Shown here: one piece after another, positions 1-10,440 of the stretch
How the letters are laid out: the number at the start of each line of letters is the position of its first letter
Numbering within the stretch: the stretch's first letter is position 1
Source: Symbiodinium natans
Taxonomy: Eukaryota; Sar; Dinophyceae; Suessiales; Symbiodiniaceae
DNA: 64,000 nucleotides
Assembly (NCBI GenBank): GCA_905221605.1
Contig: CAJNDS010002563.1
Span: 296,054-360,053, forward strand
Direction: 5' to 3'
Translations under genes and position numbers: made by a program
Notes under the pieces: model-generated
The model's input: the letters and a program-made list of their open reading frames with translations, nothing else
Database searches by the model: none
What the model was told of the DNA's origin: nothing

Positions 1-1622
1 CGAACCCTAAACCCCAAACCCTAAACCCTAAACCCTAAACCCTAAACCCTAAACGGTAGCCCGGTGGTTCCCTTTACTCTTTTGCTTTTGGGGTTCTGGG
101 CTCCCTCATAAAGCAACCAACCCTAAAAAAGGGTACCCTTATTGCAAGATGGTTGCTGGGCTACCACGGTTGGGGCTAAGTGACGGTTGAGGGTTGGGGC
201 TACATCTTCGGATGTCCAAGACAATTGTGGGTTGCTTGGGGTTGAGGGGGCGCTTTTTGAAAATTTGCTTACTTTACACTCCAAAGCGTTGCTTTGAGGC
301 TTGTTCCGAGGGCAACATGTCGGCTCTCAGCCCGAATGTTCGCAAGGGCCATACTAGGAGTATACTAGGGGGAACCTTTAGGGGTACAACCTTAAGGGTA
401 CGAGTCTGAATCCCTTGATGTGCTGAGGGGGGTGGAAGGGACCCTTATAATCTTATTCCCCTATGTAGCCCCTAAACCCTTAAAATAACCCCTTAATCTT
501 ATTCCCCAATATAACCCTTAACCCTATATGAGAGTATTGGTGTTACCCAGGACGCCCGCCCTCAAAGCCCCATGCACCCCAAAGCCCACCGGGTAAAGGC
601 CTGAAACCCTACCAGAACCTTAAGGATTTAGGGACTAGGTTAGTGCCATGTTGGAAGGGAAGTTTCATGGTCCCTTAATGGGGTGCCTGACCTCCTTTAT
701 AGGGTTCTGAAGTATGGGCCCTTGGGTTTTACAGGGTATTTAAGGGGTATATAAACGGTCCCCCTTTTACTGCCCATACTAAGCGAGCAGGTAGCCCCAA
801 ACCCGAAGCCCCAAAGGTCTCCGCGAGCAGCTGACCAGCTGGGCCGGGGAGGCCGGGGATGCGAATCTGAGGGTATTGTTTAATGGGGGCGTTTAGGGGG
901 GGTGAGGGGTAGTAGGTAGGGGGTAGGGGGGAGGGGTAGGGCTTTTCGGGTTGGCTTTTCGGGTTTCGGGTTCTGGGCCCTAAAAAGGCTTTGTGGGCCT
1001 TAGGGGGTTTGAGCTTTCTATGTATCGTACTTTCGGTTTTGGAGCTTCCCTATAGGCTATAAAACACCATAAACTCTGCAAACCCTACAAACCTGTAAAC
1101 CCCGTATGCTCTAACCCGATAATCCCTAAACCCTATACACCCTCGGCCCAATAAAGCCTACATCCTATAAACCATAAACCCTAGAATTCTACTCTAGTTG
1201 GGGGTAGACAAGGGGTGCCCCTATTTGAGAAATACCTAAATAAACCCTATAAACCCCAGCATCCCTAAGCCCCTTGACCAGCCCGCGATCCACCTTACAT
1301 AGTCCCTAAGATCCACCTTACATAGTCCCTAAATAATCCTTATAGGGTCCCTTACAAGGGTCCCTCCTTGAGCCCCTGGGAGAACCCTAACCCTAAACCT
1401 TGAACCCTACATATCATAAACCCTAAAATACTAAACCCCATAGACCCCTAGAGTCCCCTGAGCCCCACCATCCCACAATCCACCTTAGAGTGTCCGTATG
1501 TACTTTAGTAACCCTAAACCCCAAACCCTAAACCCTAAACCCTAAACCCTAAACCCTAAACCCAAGACCCCTTATAAGGGTCCCTCCTTTAGTCCCTTGA
1601 GCCCCACCATCCCTTAATCCAG
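1..1622. other. Non-coding stretch: telomeric repeats and a decayed TIR element
   Basis: Starts with a CCCTAAA array (about 1-52), followed by a copy of the GGTAGCCCAGTGG element (55-166) whose left end abuts the array. The rest is degenerate telomere-like sequence with a 23 bp perfect tandem duplication at 1287-1332 and a short CCCTAAA array at 1511-1562. I see no convincing exon before 1623, so the 5' end of the following gene is either here and unrecognised or outside the window. Confidence 0.5.
55..166. mobile_element. TIR element, GGTAGCCCAGTGGTACCC family
   Basis: Begins GGTAGCCCGGTGG and ends GGTTGCTGGGCTACC, with internal inverted GGGTACCC-type blocks. This family has about ten copies in the window. 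It is about 110 bp, has no coding capacity and looks like a MITE. Its left terminus is missing where it meets the telomeric array. Confidence 0.7.
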
Positions 1623-1686
1623 GTCTCTGCGGCCGTCTTCATCGATGCGCCGCCGAGCTCGGACGCCTCCGTCGCTGCGCGCCGAG
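1623..1686 (+). CDS. GT49-like exon: VSAAVFIDAPPSSDASVAARR
   Basis: Preceded by CCAG. Translates from the first base as VSAAVFIDAPP SSDASVAARR, resembling the beta-strand that opens the GT49 domain. Using a GC donor at 1687 the phase matches the next island (G + GC ATA CGG). The telomeric array that follows is flanked by a 6 bp repeat, GACCGG (1689-1694 and 1770-1775). Confidence 0.6.
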
Positions 1687-4600
1687 GCGACCGGAACCCT
1701 AAACCCTAAACCCTGAACCCTAAACCCTAAACCCTGAACCCTGAACCCTAAACCCTAAACCCTAAACCCTGACCGGGGAAGTGCAGGCATACGGGAGATG
1801 TGCTTTGAAGCCGCGACCAAGCTCCCTGTGGGCACGCCGGCTTGGACGATCGTGCTGCTCTACCGCCTGGAGGACGCCTTTCGGGGTGGTTCGGGTTTAG
1901 GGCTGAGTGTTTAGGGTTTAGGGTTTAGGGTTTAGGGTTTAGGATTTAGCGTGCTTAGGGTTTAGGGTTTTAGGCTTTCGGGTAGAGCGCCCCAATGCCT
2001 CCTCTGGTGTCGGGACCACTGAGCTGACTATTGCCACACCCAGGCTATAGAAGAGATGCTATGGAGGTTTCTAGGTCTTAGGGCTTACGGTTTGGGGTTT
2101 CCTAAACACCAAACCGTCACCCTCATAAACCCCAATAAACCGCCATCAGCCTCCAACCCCCGCACTCTCTTAAAGCTTGACACCCTACGCGTGGCTAGAT
2201 ATCCGACGCCGATTTCGAGAGTGAATCAGGGATGCCCAAACTCTGCACGCCCCAAGCAACGCACCCTCAATCGTACGTATAAGCCCGTCACCCTTAACCC
2301 TGCGCGCCTAAAGCTAAGCCCAACATCCTACAAGCCGTAGTCCCTTTCCAAGAGGATGAGCACGTGAAGTGTGATGCCTATGACCGCCTCTATCCCGTGA
2401 ATGCGCTCCGGAACGCCGCGCTGGAGCAGCTGGGTTTAGATTCCTAGGGTTTCGCAACAGCCGGAACCCCTTCCAGGAGGCCTTTCGATTCATCATGTCT
2501 GTACTGACTTTGCCCGTTGTCGTTAGCGTGCTCGGGCATCAGTCTCAAAACTCTACGTTGTAGTCGCACAATCAGGAAAGCTTTCAGGTCATACTCGTGC
2601 GCTTCGCATTGCCGCGTTGATTCTCGGAGCGTTCACTCCCAAATCGGGCTAAGGCCCTAAACCCGAAACCCTAAACTCTACACCCCAAATCCTACACCCT
2701 ATAAGGACTTTAGGAGGCACGGGGAGGGCTACTTAGGCATGCGCGATCCGACCTCGTGTTCCTTCTCGACGTGGACTTCGTACCAAGCCGGAGGCATCTT
2801 TGGGGAATGTAATGGCATATACTTGGAGGACTTATACGGTTTAGGGAGGGTGTAGGGTAGGTGACAAGTAGACTTGAGAAATTGGGGGGCTGGAAGTACC
2901 CATGAACCTCCCAGTAGGGCCTGGGTGAAGCAGGGTTTACACATCTGTTGTTGGTGAGTGCGACTGGTTGAATTCACTTTGTGTTTATCTCTCGCTTCTG
3001 CTAAGACGCAGTCACAGCTTTCGTTGTCAGATGCCCGAGGGTGCATGACAGACTAGCAGCAAAAAAGGTCAGTGTATATTAGGTCTCCTTAACAAGGGCA
3101 ATATTATGGGGATCATTGTATTTGTGTGTTTGGGGGCTTCGTAAGCAGACAAGGAGGTTTAAGGGCTTCTCGGATGAATTGGTTTTTGTACTTGTTTGTC
3201 TGTGCCGCAGACAGAAGCCCTCGGAGACCATAAACTTTAAACCCGTAGATTAAAGACCCCTTTTCTGGAACTGTCACGCCCACCACGCCGCGAACCGTTC
3301 CAGCATTTCCGTTGGTTGGCAGGGAAGGAAAAGTGCGACATGCAACGATCGCAAGCAGAATGGTACCGATATAGGGACATAGGGACTTGCTGTATGTCGA
3401 ATTCCTCGGAGAAGTTCGAGGAAACGAGTGGATGATCTTCATCGCCCAGCAGCCGCGGGTACCAGACCTCGACCGGACTGGTCCACTTTGGAAGACCTCC
3501 CAATCTCCTGCACGCACCTCTTTGAAACCCTTTCGCCTGTCTTCACTGCTCTGAGCCCTACCGCCAACACCAAATTTGACCCACTGCACCCTACCTGAAC
3601 GACCAAATGAACCCTAATTGGTTTATGGCTCATATGCCTTAATGGCGAGTATAGTGGTGTAGGGTATCTAACCTGTAAACCCAAAACCCCAATAGGGTTT
3701 ATGATCCCCATTAAGGTATATGAATATAGTAGTGTAGGGTATATGGCCCCAATACTAGGGTTCAGTCTAAGCCCTGTTGAGCTTGCAAGCGAGGCTCCAC
3801 GATCTTCTGCTCGGCAAGGATGCAGGGCGACAGCTCCTCAACGTGCCGAGCTCGGGGCGGATGTGGTCAACAAACAACAGGTGAGGCCGAAAAAACCCGA
3901 AGTCCAAAGCCCGTGAACTTAAACTCCAAACCTAAAACGCCCTAATCCTCCCCAACCAAGGGGCGAAACCAGTGACCAGAGAGGAGTGCCGAGTAGCCTG
4001 TGTGTGAGAGATAGAGAGGGAAGGAGAAAGATTTATTGGAGTCGCCCCTGATCTCCTAAAGTGGCCTAGGGTTGTCTTTACATTGACAATCGAGCTGTTG
4101 CTTCCCTGAAAATGAAGAGATTGCAGAGAGAGGGCTGGAGGGACGCCTTCTGGCGCAAGCAAGAATACCGTGCATGAACCCCAACCTCCCTAAGCCCTAT
4201 ACCTCATCACCCACAAGGCCCCCCGTCGCCCCTCAAACCATCCAGACCCCGAAGCCCTCGCAGCCCGACCCCAGACCCTATAAGGACTCCCATTTTAGGT
4301 TTTTGGACCTAAAGGCCCTCTTGAATAAGGTTTTTGGGCTGTTTTGTGCCTTGCGGTCGACCTTTTCAGGTGTTAGTGTTTGCTTCAAGTCACGGTTTAG
4401 GGCTCAGGGCTTCAGGGTTTTAGAGTTGCAGTTTTAGGGGTTTCGGGTTAGGCCCCTAGCCTCATCCTAAACACTCACTGAGTCACGAAAGCCCCCCCCC
4501 CCCCCCACCCCGTACGCCCTTCAACCTGTAAAAACCTAAACCCTAAACCCATCGAGCTTGCGTCGCTGAAGGCCCTCAGTCATGGAAGCCGCAAGAACCG

Positions 4601-7600
4601 AGGAGAGGGTTCAGGGTTTAGGGGTTTGGGGTTTAGGGTTTACGGTTTAGGGTTTAAGGCTTCAGGGTTTAGGGTATTTAGGGTTTGGGGTTTCCAAACC
4701 ATAAGCCGGAGATCCCTAAATCCCCGATATCCAGCGGAAGGTGTTCTGGATGAAGCCCTAGATTCCCTGAGCGACTTGCTGGAAGACATGCATGATGCCA
4801 ATGGCTCTTCGTGGTACGAGGATAAGGTATATATGAGGGTTGTATAGGGGAATAAGATTAAGGGTCCTTTCTAGGGGTCCCGGCTTATACCGCTTACATG
4901 TAGATCCCCCCAACAAAAACACCGCGCGCTTGCAACGTCACAATAAGCGTGCGAGAGAGTTTGAGCCAGGGCATCAGAAGGCAACAAAAGCCGAAGCCAA
5001 GTGGCCTTAGGGACCAAATGAACCCTAAAAGGGTTTATGGTTTATGGTCCATGTACCCTAATCGGGGTTATACTTTTGATGCTGCACTAGGAAGGGGCCT
5101 AGTCTCAGGGTTTAGGATTTTGGGTGTAGGGTTTAGGGTTTAGGATTTAGGGTTTAGGAAAGCTTCGAGCTCTCGCCAGGACCTGGGGCTCTGGTCATTC
5201 CTGCCTTCGAGGCCTTCGCAGTTTTTGGGCTGCTAGCAGGTCCAGCGTCCCGAACATACTAAGCCCTTGGGCCCGACCTTTGCGGTTAAGGTTTAGGATC
5301 TAGGGTTTAGGGTGTAGGGTTTACGGTTTAGCGTACCCCCCCTCAATGAATAAGGGCCTCAAAGCTACCTTAATCATGGGGGGTATTTAGGGCATCTTAA
5401 AGGGTACTTTCAGGGTACAGGTAAACCCGAGACCCCAAAACCCAGTTGTCGGTTGAGGGCTTAGGGTTTCTTCAGTGTTGGGGATTCGTGGTCCTTTAGG
5501 AGCTTGTGGTTTATGCGTTTAAGGTTGGGAAGCCTTGTGTTTATGAGGCACATTTTGAAGCGCGGAACGGTGCACTAATTCTCTAGGATTGCAAGAAGCA
5601 CTAAGGTCAATCCCCGGAGATGGGGTGATTGGGCTTATTCATCTGAGCCACTCCTTAGCAAGCACTAACGCAGCACTACGCGGGTGCCCCGGGCTTCTGG
5701 CTGCTCATTGGTTCACAGCGTATCGGTGTGGGGGTCAAAGTATTTGCGTTAAGGTTCGGGTCAAGACGCGCCGAATCCAGCGACGTGTGTCGCAGGCGAA
5801 CCTGGCAATACAACCCTAAACCTTCTGCACGAGAGTGCGTAGGGATTGTAGTGTCCCTACTACCCCGTGAACCCGTGAACTATTCAGTTCACCCCAAGCC
5901 CCAAACCCCAAACCCAAAAGCCTTGACACGAAACTTGTCCGTGAAACCAGTACTCGCAGTGCTCGACGCCAGGCTGCCAAGACCAGCATGACCCTGCCGA
6001 CACCTGGCTGGATTCAATGTTTCGGGTTGGGCTACTGTAAGGGTTCGCAGTTTATATAGGTTTCGAATTTCAGGGTTTGGGATTTAGGGATCCGGGGCTT
6101 GTTTCGCCAATCGAAGAGCGCGATGGTCAACGACACTCAGCTTGTGCGGCTTGGGGTTTTGGGGGGCCAGAACACCTCGACTGACATCGACAGTTTGCAG
6201 ACCTTTCTTGATGCCTCCTAGTAGGGAATGAGGGAATCAAGGGGTATGTGGTAACTAATTCTCTAGTCCGAAAACACCCTAAACCCTAAACCCTACACCT
6301 TCAACCCTAAACCCTAAACGCACCATCTGCGTCAGAGAACCTCAAGTTGCTTGCGACTTTCACCAAGCTTTCCTCGTTCCCACCACTTGTGGAGGTTCAT
6401 GGGTACTTACAACCCAAATTCTAACTGCACTGATATCCACCTCAGTCGCCTAAGTAGAGAAGACAGAAAATGGGCGCTTCGAACCCTAAACCCTAAACCC
6501 CTAACCCTTACACCCTAAACCCTAAATCCTAAACCTTATGATTGGGCGGGGGTTATTACCCGTGCACCTCCAGGCAAGGTTTGAAGATGGCATTTCCACA
6601 GCAGTGAATCGCCAATGAAGCAAAGCCCCAAACCCCAAGGAAGTCCCGAAGTTGTCCAGGGTTTAGGGTTTAGGGCTCAGGGTTTGGGGTTTAGGGTTTA
6701 GGATTTAGGGTTTAGGGTTTCTAGGGTATAGAGTTTATAGAGTTTAGTGTTTGTAGGGTTTAGGGAGGTGTACTTCCGGGTTCCCGCTTGGCGACCTGCT
6801 CTTTGAACTCTTCCCCCCTTCTGTGAGAGTTGCAGGACCCTGGTTGTTATAGATCATGTTGGTACGGTTGAGACAACACGATAAACTCTCAAGGCCGAAG
6901 CCGTACATGTACACTAGATCCTAAACCCTAAGCCTTAAACCCTAAACCCTAAACCCCAAACCCTAATTCCTAAACCCTAAACCCTAAACCCTAGCTGTTG
7001 GTGTGCACCCTGGGCACAGGCTTGACGGAGGGGATCTCCGTGCAGCTGTTGCCCGAAGAGAGGCGGACCTAAGGGGTACCTTACTATAGGGGTCCCAGTG
7101 GTACCGGGTTTCGGGTTTAGGGTGTAGGGTTTAGGGTTTAGGGTTTAGGGTCGCCCAGTGGTGCCTCTTACCTTTGTTTGGGGTTCTTGGTTTCCTTATC
7201 AGTTAGTAACCAACCCCCAAAAGAGGTACCCTTGTTACAAGATGGTTACTGGGCTACCAAGATAAACCCTAAGCCCTATTAAAATTCGAGTAACCCTAGA
7301 TAGAAGCCTTACGGCATTCCTTGAACCGAACCTGTAGCCCTATGACTGTTGGCCCTATGAGCCCTGGAAGAGTCGCAGTGACGGGTTGGCGTTTTCGTGG
7401 TGTAGGACCGTGCCGGGTGCGACCTAGCTTGGTAGACCAGTGGTACCCTTTTTCCTTTTTTTGGTTCAAAGCCTCAAGAAAGGGTGGCCCATTCGAAGAT
7501 GGTTTCTGGGCTACTTACCCTAAACCCCAAACCCTAAACCCCAAACCCCAAACCCCAAACCCCAAACCCCAAACCCCAAACCCCAAACCCCAAACCCCAA

Positions 7601-10440
7601 ACCCCAAACCCCAAACCCCAAACCCTAAACCCTAAACCCTAAACCCTAAACCCTAAGCAGCTTTCTAGCAGGTCGAAGGCTTTCACCTCAGCCACTTCCC
7701 CTGCGGCCACCGCGCCACGGACTTTGACCGCTGGCTTGGCGTGGCCTGGCGGATCTGGGGCGGCTCGGGGGTTTGGAGCCTTGCTTGGGGGTTTAGGGTT
7801 TAGGGTTTAGGGTTTGGGGTTTGGGGTTTAGGGTTTAGGGTTTAGGTCTGGTCCCTAAACCCAAACTAGAGCTTGGGGCTCAGGGAGCGGAGGGCAGGAA
7901 CAAAGGGCAGAAGGAGCCTTGTACCCGAAAGCTTAAGGCTGAAGAAGCCCAAATTGCCAAACCCTAAAGGGGCTGAAAGTGCTGCTGGAGGCCAGGAGGG
8001 CTCGTCAGGGGTGTGGGGGTGGAGGGGTTGGGGCGTGCCAGGATGGGCTATTGGACCTATCACCCTGAGTTTGTATATGGGATTTTAGGACCTGACAGCA
8101 CATCCTGGTGTGCGTGTGTAGGGAGGGGGGCATCGGTTCGACGCTGTGTGGTGCTTTGGGAGCCAGCAGTTTGATACATACGTCGGTAGTACATCTGTTC
8201 TGGGTAGGCCATTGGGATTTGTTCATGTTCCCTTATTGGGTTTAAGCGAACCAGGGTACCCTTTTTATGCCTAGGCTACTCTCGGGTCTAGTATGTAGTA
8301 ATATTTTCAGAGGGTTTGAAGGGCCCTCCTAGAGTAACTTTGTTGAAACGCCCATGGTATTTTCGGCCATGAGGCTGTCTAACCGGAGAATGCGATTTTC
8401 CGCACCCCTAAACCCTAAACCCTAAACCCAAAGCCCTAGCCAAACAGGCCAGCAAGGCGGAGGGCTCGGACACGGGAAGCTTCAATGAGGCTGCTCATGG
8501 CATTGCAGCTCGCTCACCCCAAGGGGGATGTGGGGGTTTTGGGCCTTTGAGTTGAAGGGGTTTAGGGTTTAGGGTGTAGGGTTTAGGGTTTAGGGTTTAG
8601 GATTTAGGGTTTAGGGTTTAGGGTTTAGGGTTTAGGGTTTAGCGTTTAGGGGTCTCAGTTAGTCGGGACAGTGAAGCCCTGCACTCTAGCGTCGAACGAG
8701 GATTCAAACTGACTTAATTATCCCTAAACCCCAAGCCCTATGCCCGAAAACCTAAATCCCCCAAGCTCCCACACCCCCGCAAACTCCCAAACCCCCAAAA
8801 CCCGAAGCCCCGAACCTCCGTAAACCTTAAACCCCTACATTATATTGTTATCTGTAATCTTTGTTTCTTCTTTCTCTTTTGTGTGTGTGTGAACACTTGA
8901 GCGCTAAACCCGAAGCCCTCAAACACTGAGCCCTACAAGCCCATAAGGGCTAAACCTCAAATTAGGTGCCATTTTTTCGGGGGTCGATTCTCTACTTTCT
9001 ATAAGTCGAAGCCCACAAGGGACCTTTTGGCCTTAAACCGTCCGCCCTTCAAGCTTGAAGCAGGATTTCACATTTCGGGAACCCTGACAACTCAAGGGAT
9101 TGAAGCCGTAAACCCTCAAACCCTGACATCCTAAACCCTCAACCCTCAACCGAAGCCCTGAACCCTAAAGCCTAAACCCCGAGCCCTAAACCCAACCCTC
9201 ATAGTCCAGCCTTGCCCAGGACGCCTATCTCATTTGCTACGAGGAGCACTTCGAGCCTTACGTGGTCGTGCCGCGCCAGGCGGTTCCCGCCTATGACGAA
9301 CGCTTTCGTGGCTCCTTGACTCCAAGGGTGCGGTGTTTGAGCTGTTTGAGGTTTAGGGTTTCGGGTTTCGGGTTTGGGGTCAGGGTTTGGGGTTTAGGGG
9401 TTTGGGGTTTGGGGTTCATGTGCATCTACGTAGGACAGAGGCACAGGGAGGCACTGGAGCAAGCAATTTCACAAGCAAAATGCTTTTCCTTGGTAGCCCT
9501 GTGGTACCCTTTACCCTTTTTTGTGGTTCTGGATTCCCTTGTAAAGCAACCCCAAAACGGGTGCCCTTATTAGAATATGGTTTCTGGGCTATACCAAGTT
9601 TCTCGAGCTTCGCGGAAGGATTGTGCAGCAAGGCAGCCGTTTTTGAACCGCAGCCCTGAGTGCACAGCCTGTACGAACTGGCCAGGCCCTTCAGACCTGC
9701 AAAACATCTAAGGGCCCCGAACCCATAAACCCCGAACCCTTGGGTTTAGGGTTTAGGGTTTAGGGTTTAGGGTTTAGGGTTTAGGGGTTTAGGGTTTAGG
9801 GTTTAGGGTTTAGGGGTTTAGGGTTTAGGGGTTTAGGGTTTAGGGTTAACCCTAAACCCCGAGCCCTTGGGCCAAAATAACCCTGAATCTTAAGCTGCGA
9901 ACGCTGCACCCTGAACACTGAACACCAAAGCCTAAACCTACTATTTGCTTAAGAACCCCCCCCCCCCTTCAAAAAACAACAAACCTGTTCTTTGAAAGGT
10001 TGCTATTTTTTTGGGGGAGGGGGGGGGGTTCTTAAGCAAATAGTAGAAGCCGTCCCCCTGAACCTTGAACCCGAGTGGAATACTGAACCCCTTTGACGAG
10101 GCGAATTCAGGCTTATCCCTTCCAATGCTCTTTCTACGCCCTCAATCCCTGGGGTCCCACCTTAAGGCAAAACCCTAACCCTATGAACCCTAAGCCGTGG
10201 GATGTTCCCCCTTATACGAACAGTCCTTTATAGGGATTATGGTACCCCCTTTGGAATCCCTATTAATGACTGTTAGTAGAATAGGGAACATCCCAAAGCA
10301 AAACCCTAACCCTAAAGCCTAAAGCCTAAACCCTAAACCCAGGCTATGGCCTGAACAAGATCTCGCACCTTTATGAGCTGAGCCAGCGCGGCTTCCGGTT
10401 CCGGACCTGCGCGCATGCGGACGCCTTCGTCGTGGCCGCA
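1623..10440 (+). CDS. LARGE-like family 49 glycosyltransferase, split gene (exon cluster)
   Basis: This is a composite entry. In-frame coding islands on the + strand carry, in order, the hallmarks of the Glyco_transf_49 / LARGE family: VSAAVFIDAPPSS, a long middle ending YPVNALRNAALEQ, the metal-binding DxD stretch FLLDVDFVPSRR, ALVIPAFE, FHLSHFPCGHRATDFDRW, EEHFEPYVVVPRQ, YDERFRG and GYGLNKISHLYEL followed by DAFVVAA. Such enzymes are Golgi-type sugar transferases that add glucuronic acid, xylose or GlcNAc to acceptor glycans; the substrate here is unknown. The islands are separated by 0.1-1.5 kb of telomeric arrays and small elements. Where the frame can be followed, exons join with GC or GT donors and AG|G acceptors. 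The N-terminal membrane anchor was not found, and some middle exons may be missing. The family call is solid from motif order. Whether the gene is functional is not known. Confidence 0.75.
1695..1769. repeat. Telomeric array (CCCTAAA)n inside a GT49 intron
   Basis: About ten CCCTAAA/CCCTGAA units between two copies of GACCGG. The array makes up most of the intron between the first two recognised exons. Confidence 0.85.
1787..1883 (+). CDS. GT49-like exon: IREMCFEAATKLPVG...
   Basis: After GTGCAG the frame reads (G)IREMCFEAATKLPV, then GTPAWTIVLLYRLEDAFR, with no stop. The hydrophobic WTIVLLYR segment fits a core strand of the glycosyltransferase. The 3' side runs into GGGTGGTTCGGGTTTAGGG, giving a plausible GT donor at 1884 directly against a telomeric array. 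Confidence 0.65.
1890..2345. other. Intron with TTTAGGG array
   Basis: Contains a TTTAGGG array (about 1893-1975) and GC-mixed sequence of no recognised origin. ORFs crossing it on either strand show no protein-like composition. Confidence 0.6.
2353..2428 (+). CDS. GT49-like exon: ...YPVNALRNAALEQ
   Basis: Reads EDEHVKCDAYDR then LYPVNALRNAALEQ. YPxNxLRNxA is the most diagnostic short motif of LARGE/GT49 enzymes. A GC donor at 2429 (GAGCA|GCTGGG) joins in phase to the DxD exon as ...LEQ HARSDL. The downstream intron opens with telomere-like sequence. Confidence 0.75.
2737..2803 (+). CDS. GT49-like exon with DxD motif (LLDVDFVPS)
   Basis: After ACTTAG the frame reads HARSDLVFLLDVDFVPS RRHLW. 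D-V-D is the nucleotide-sugar/metal-binding DxD motif, and the VPS that follows is also typical of LARGE-type enzymes. The exon ends near TTTGGG|GAATG (GA or GT-like donor, uncertain). Confidence 0.78.
2804..4734. other. Long intron: decayed elements, no recognised exon
   Basis: Holds half of a CTTGGAGG-family element near 2860-2920, a decayed CCTTGGGGACC-family tract at about 3598-3770 (two partial copies), degenerate telomeric repeats and a C homopolymer at 4494-4506. The longest ORFs here (about 3113-3711, minus strand) have no recognisable motifs and I do not treat them as genes. Confidence 0.5.
4735..4826 (+). CDS. Probable exon: EGVLDEALDSLSDLLEDMHD
   Basis: Bounded by CCAG on the left and GATAAG|GTATAT on the right. 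The open frame reads EGVLDEALDSLSDLLEDM then HDANGSSWYEDK, acidic and helix-like. It lies between the DxD and ALVIPAFE exons of the GT49-like gene, so it probably belongs to it, but this part of the family is not conserved enough to prove it. Confidence 0.45.
5158..5211 (+). CDS. GT49-like exon: ...GALVIPAFE
   Basis: Directly follows a TTTAGGG array that supplies the AG acceptor (TTTAG|GAAAGC). Translation is ESFELSPGPGALVIPAFE. GT49 proteins have a closely similar A-L-V-V-P-A-F-E strand after the DxD region. Donor GAG|GCCTTC would be GC type. Confidence 0.7.
5212..6108. other. Intron: telomere-like variants, unassigned open frames
   Basis: Contains degenerate TTTAGGG sequence at about 5285-5335 and an open stretch near 5589-5725 (EALRSIPGDGVIGLIHLSHS) that is protein-like in composition but matches nothing I know. 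I record it as possible coding only. Confidence 0.35.
6109..6152 (+). CDS. Probable GT49-like exon: QSKSAMVNDTQLVRL
   Basis: Reads QSKSAMVNDTQLVRL, which resembles the K-x-x-L-x-x-x-x-x-x-L-V helix preceding the FHxxxxxxGHxxTDF segment in LARGE-type enzymes, and it sits just upstream of that exon. The boundaries are approximate. Confidence 0.5.
7151..7261. mobile_element. TIR element, GGTAGCCC family, left end joined to telomeric array
   Basis: Right end GGTTACTGGGCTACCAAG is intact. At the left, TCGCCCAGTGG follows TTTAGGG repeats directly, so the terminal CTTGG appears to have been replaced by, or interrupted at, the array. Confidence 0.65.
7513..7655. repeat. Telomere-variant array (CCCCAAA)n then (CCCTAAA)n
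   Basis: A run dominated by CCCCAAA units (about fourteen) followed by canonical CCCTAAA units, immediately 5' of the FHLSHFPCGH exon. The homogeneous variant block suggests local amplification after insertion. Confidence 0.85.
7672..7759 (+). CDS. GT49-like exon: FHLSHFPCGHRATDFDRW
   Basis: After TAGCAG the frame reads VEGFHLSHFPCGHRATDF then DRWLGVAWRIW. GH-x-x-T-D-F-x-x-W is strongly conserved in LARGE/GT49 proteins. The 3' end ATCTGGG|GCGGC suggests a GC donor. Confidence 0.78.
8448..8523 (+). CDS. Possible exon: ASKAEGSDTGSFNEAAHG
   Basis: Open frame ASKAEGSDTGSFNEAAHG IAARSPQ after AACAG, between two telomeric arrays. It is protein-like and positioned inside the GT49-like gene, but it has no family motif and may be an optional or spurious exon. 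Confidence 0.35.
8561..8648. repeat. Telomeric array (TTTAGGG)n
   Basis: About twelve TTTAGGG units with single-base variants, in an intron of the GT49-like gene. Confidence 0.9.
9220..9310 (+). CDS. GT49-like exon: EEHFEPYVVVPRQ...YDERFRG
   Basis: After CCCAG the frame reads DAYLICYEEHFEPYVVV then PRQAVPAYDERFR. FEPYVVV and YDERF are hallmark LARGE/GT49 motifs. The last base G joins through a GC donor (CGTG|GCTCC) to GC at 10343 to give FRG YGLNK, as expected for the family. Confidence 0.8.
9490..9594. mobile_element. TIR element with 4 bp target duplication TTTC
   Basis: CTTGGTAGCCCTGTGG on the left and GGGCTATACCAAG on the right are flanked on both sides by TTTC. This establishes a 4 bp target duplication for the GGTAGCCC family, with element ends C...AG. 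Confidence 0.75.
9742..9846. repeat. Telomeric array (TTTAGGG)n followed by inverted CCCTAAA
   Basis: About fourteen TTTAGGG/TTTAGGGG units, then a switch to CCCTAAA orientation at about 9848: a head-to-head junction of two short arrays. Confidence 0.85.
9938..10046. mobile_element. Near-perfect inverted-repeat element (CTACTATTTGCTTAAGAAC)
   Basis: Left end CTACTATTTGCTTAAGAAC plus a C run. The right end is its reverse complement preceded by a G run, with about 40 bp between. The long perfect inverted repeat implies recent insertion. A one-ended relative lies at about 27539-27590. Confidence 0.8.
10198..10295. mobile_element. TIR element, TGGGATGTTCCCC family
   Basis: TGGGATGTTCCCCCTTAT on the left and its inverted counterpart GGGAACATCCCA on the right, 98 bp in all. 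Related copies are at 21507-21609, 21687-21789, about 31797-31892 and about 43699-43776. Confidence 0.75.
10343..10439 (+). CDS. GT49-like exon: GYGLNKISHLYELSQRGF
   Basis: After CCCAG the frame reads (G)YGLNKISHLYELSQRGF then RFRTCAHADAFVVAA. G-x-N-K-x-x-x-x-x-x-L near the C-terminal end of the catalytic domain is characteristic of LARGE-type enzymes. The acceptor CAG is formed at the end of a CCCTAAA array. Confidence 0.8.

Larger units (their letters stand above)
6153..7671. other. Intron: several telomeric arrays and two TIR elements
   Basis: Holds CCCTAAA or TTTAGGG arrays around 6281-6319, 6482-6535, 6660-6720, 6917-6994, 7110-7150 and 7513-7655. It also holds half of a CTTGGAGG element near 6388 and two GGTAGCCC-family elements (7151-7261 and 7430-7515). 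No exon recognised. Confidence 0.6.

Noticed and set aside
1-52. Window start as a true chromosome end
   Set aside because: Equally long or longer arrays occur throughout in both orientations, so the first array is not special.
3113-3711. Long minus-strand ORFs of up to 158 codons
   Set aside because: No recognisable motifs, three overlapping frames open at once, and opposite strand to all supported genes.
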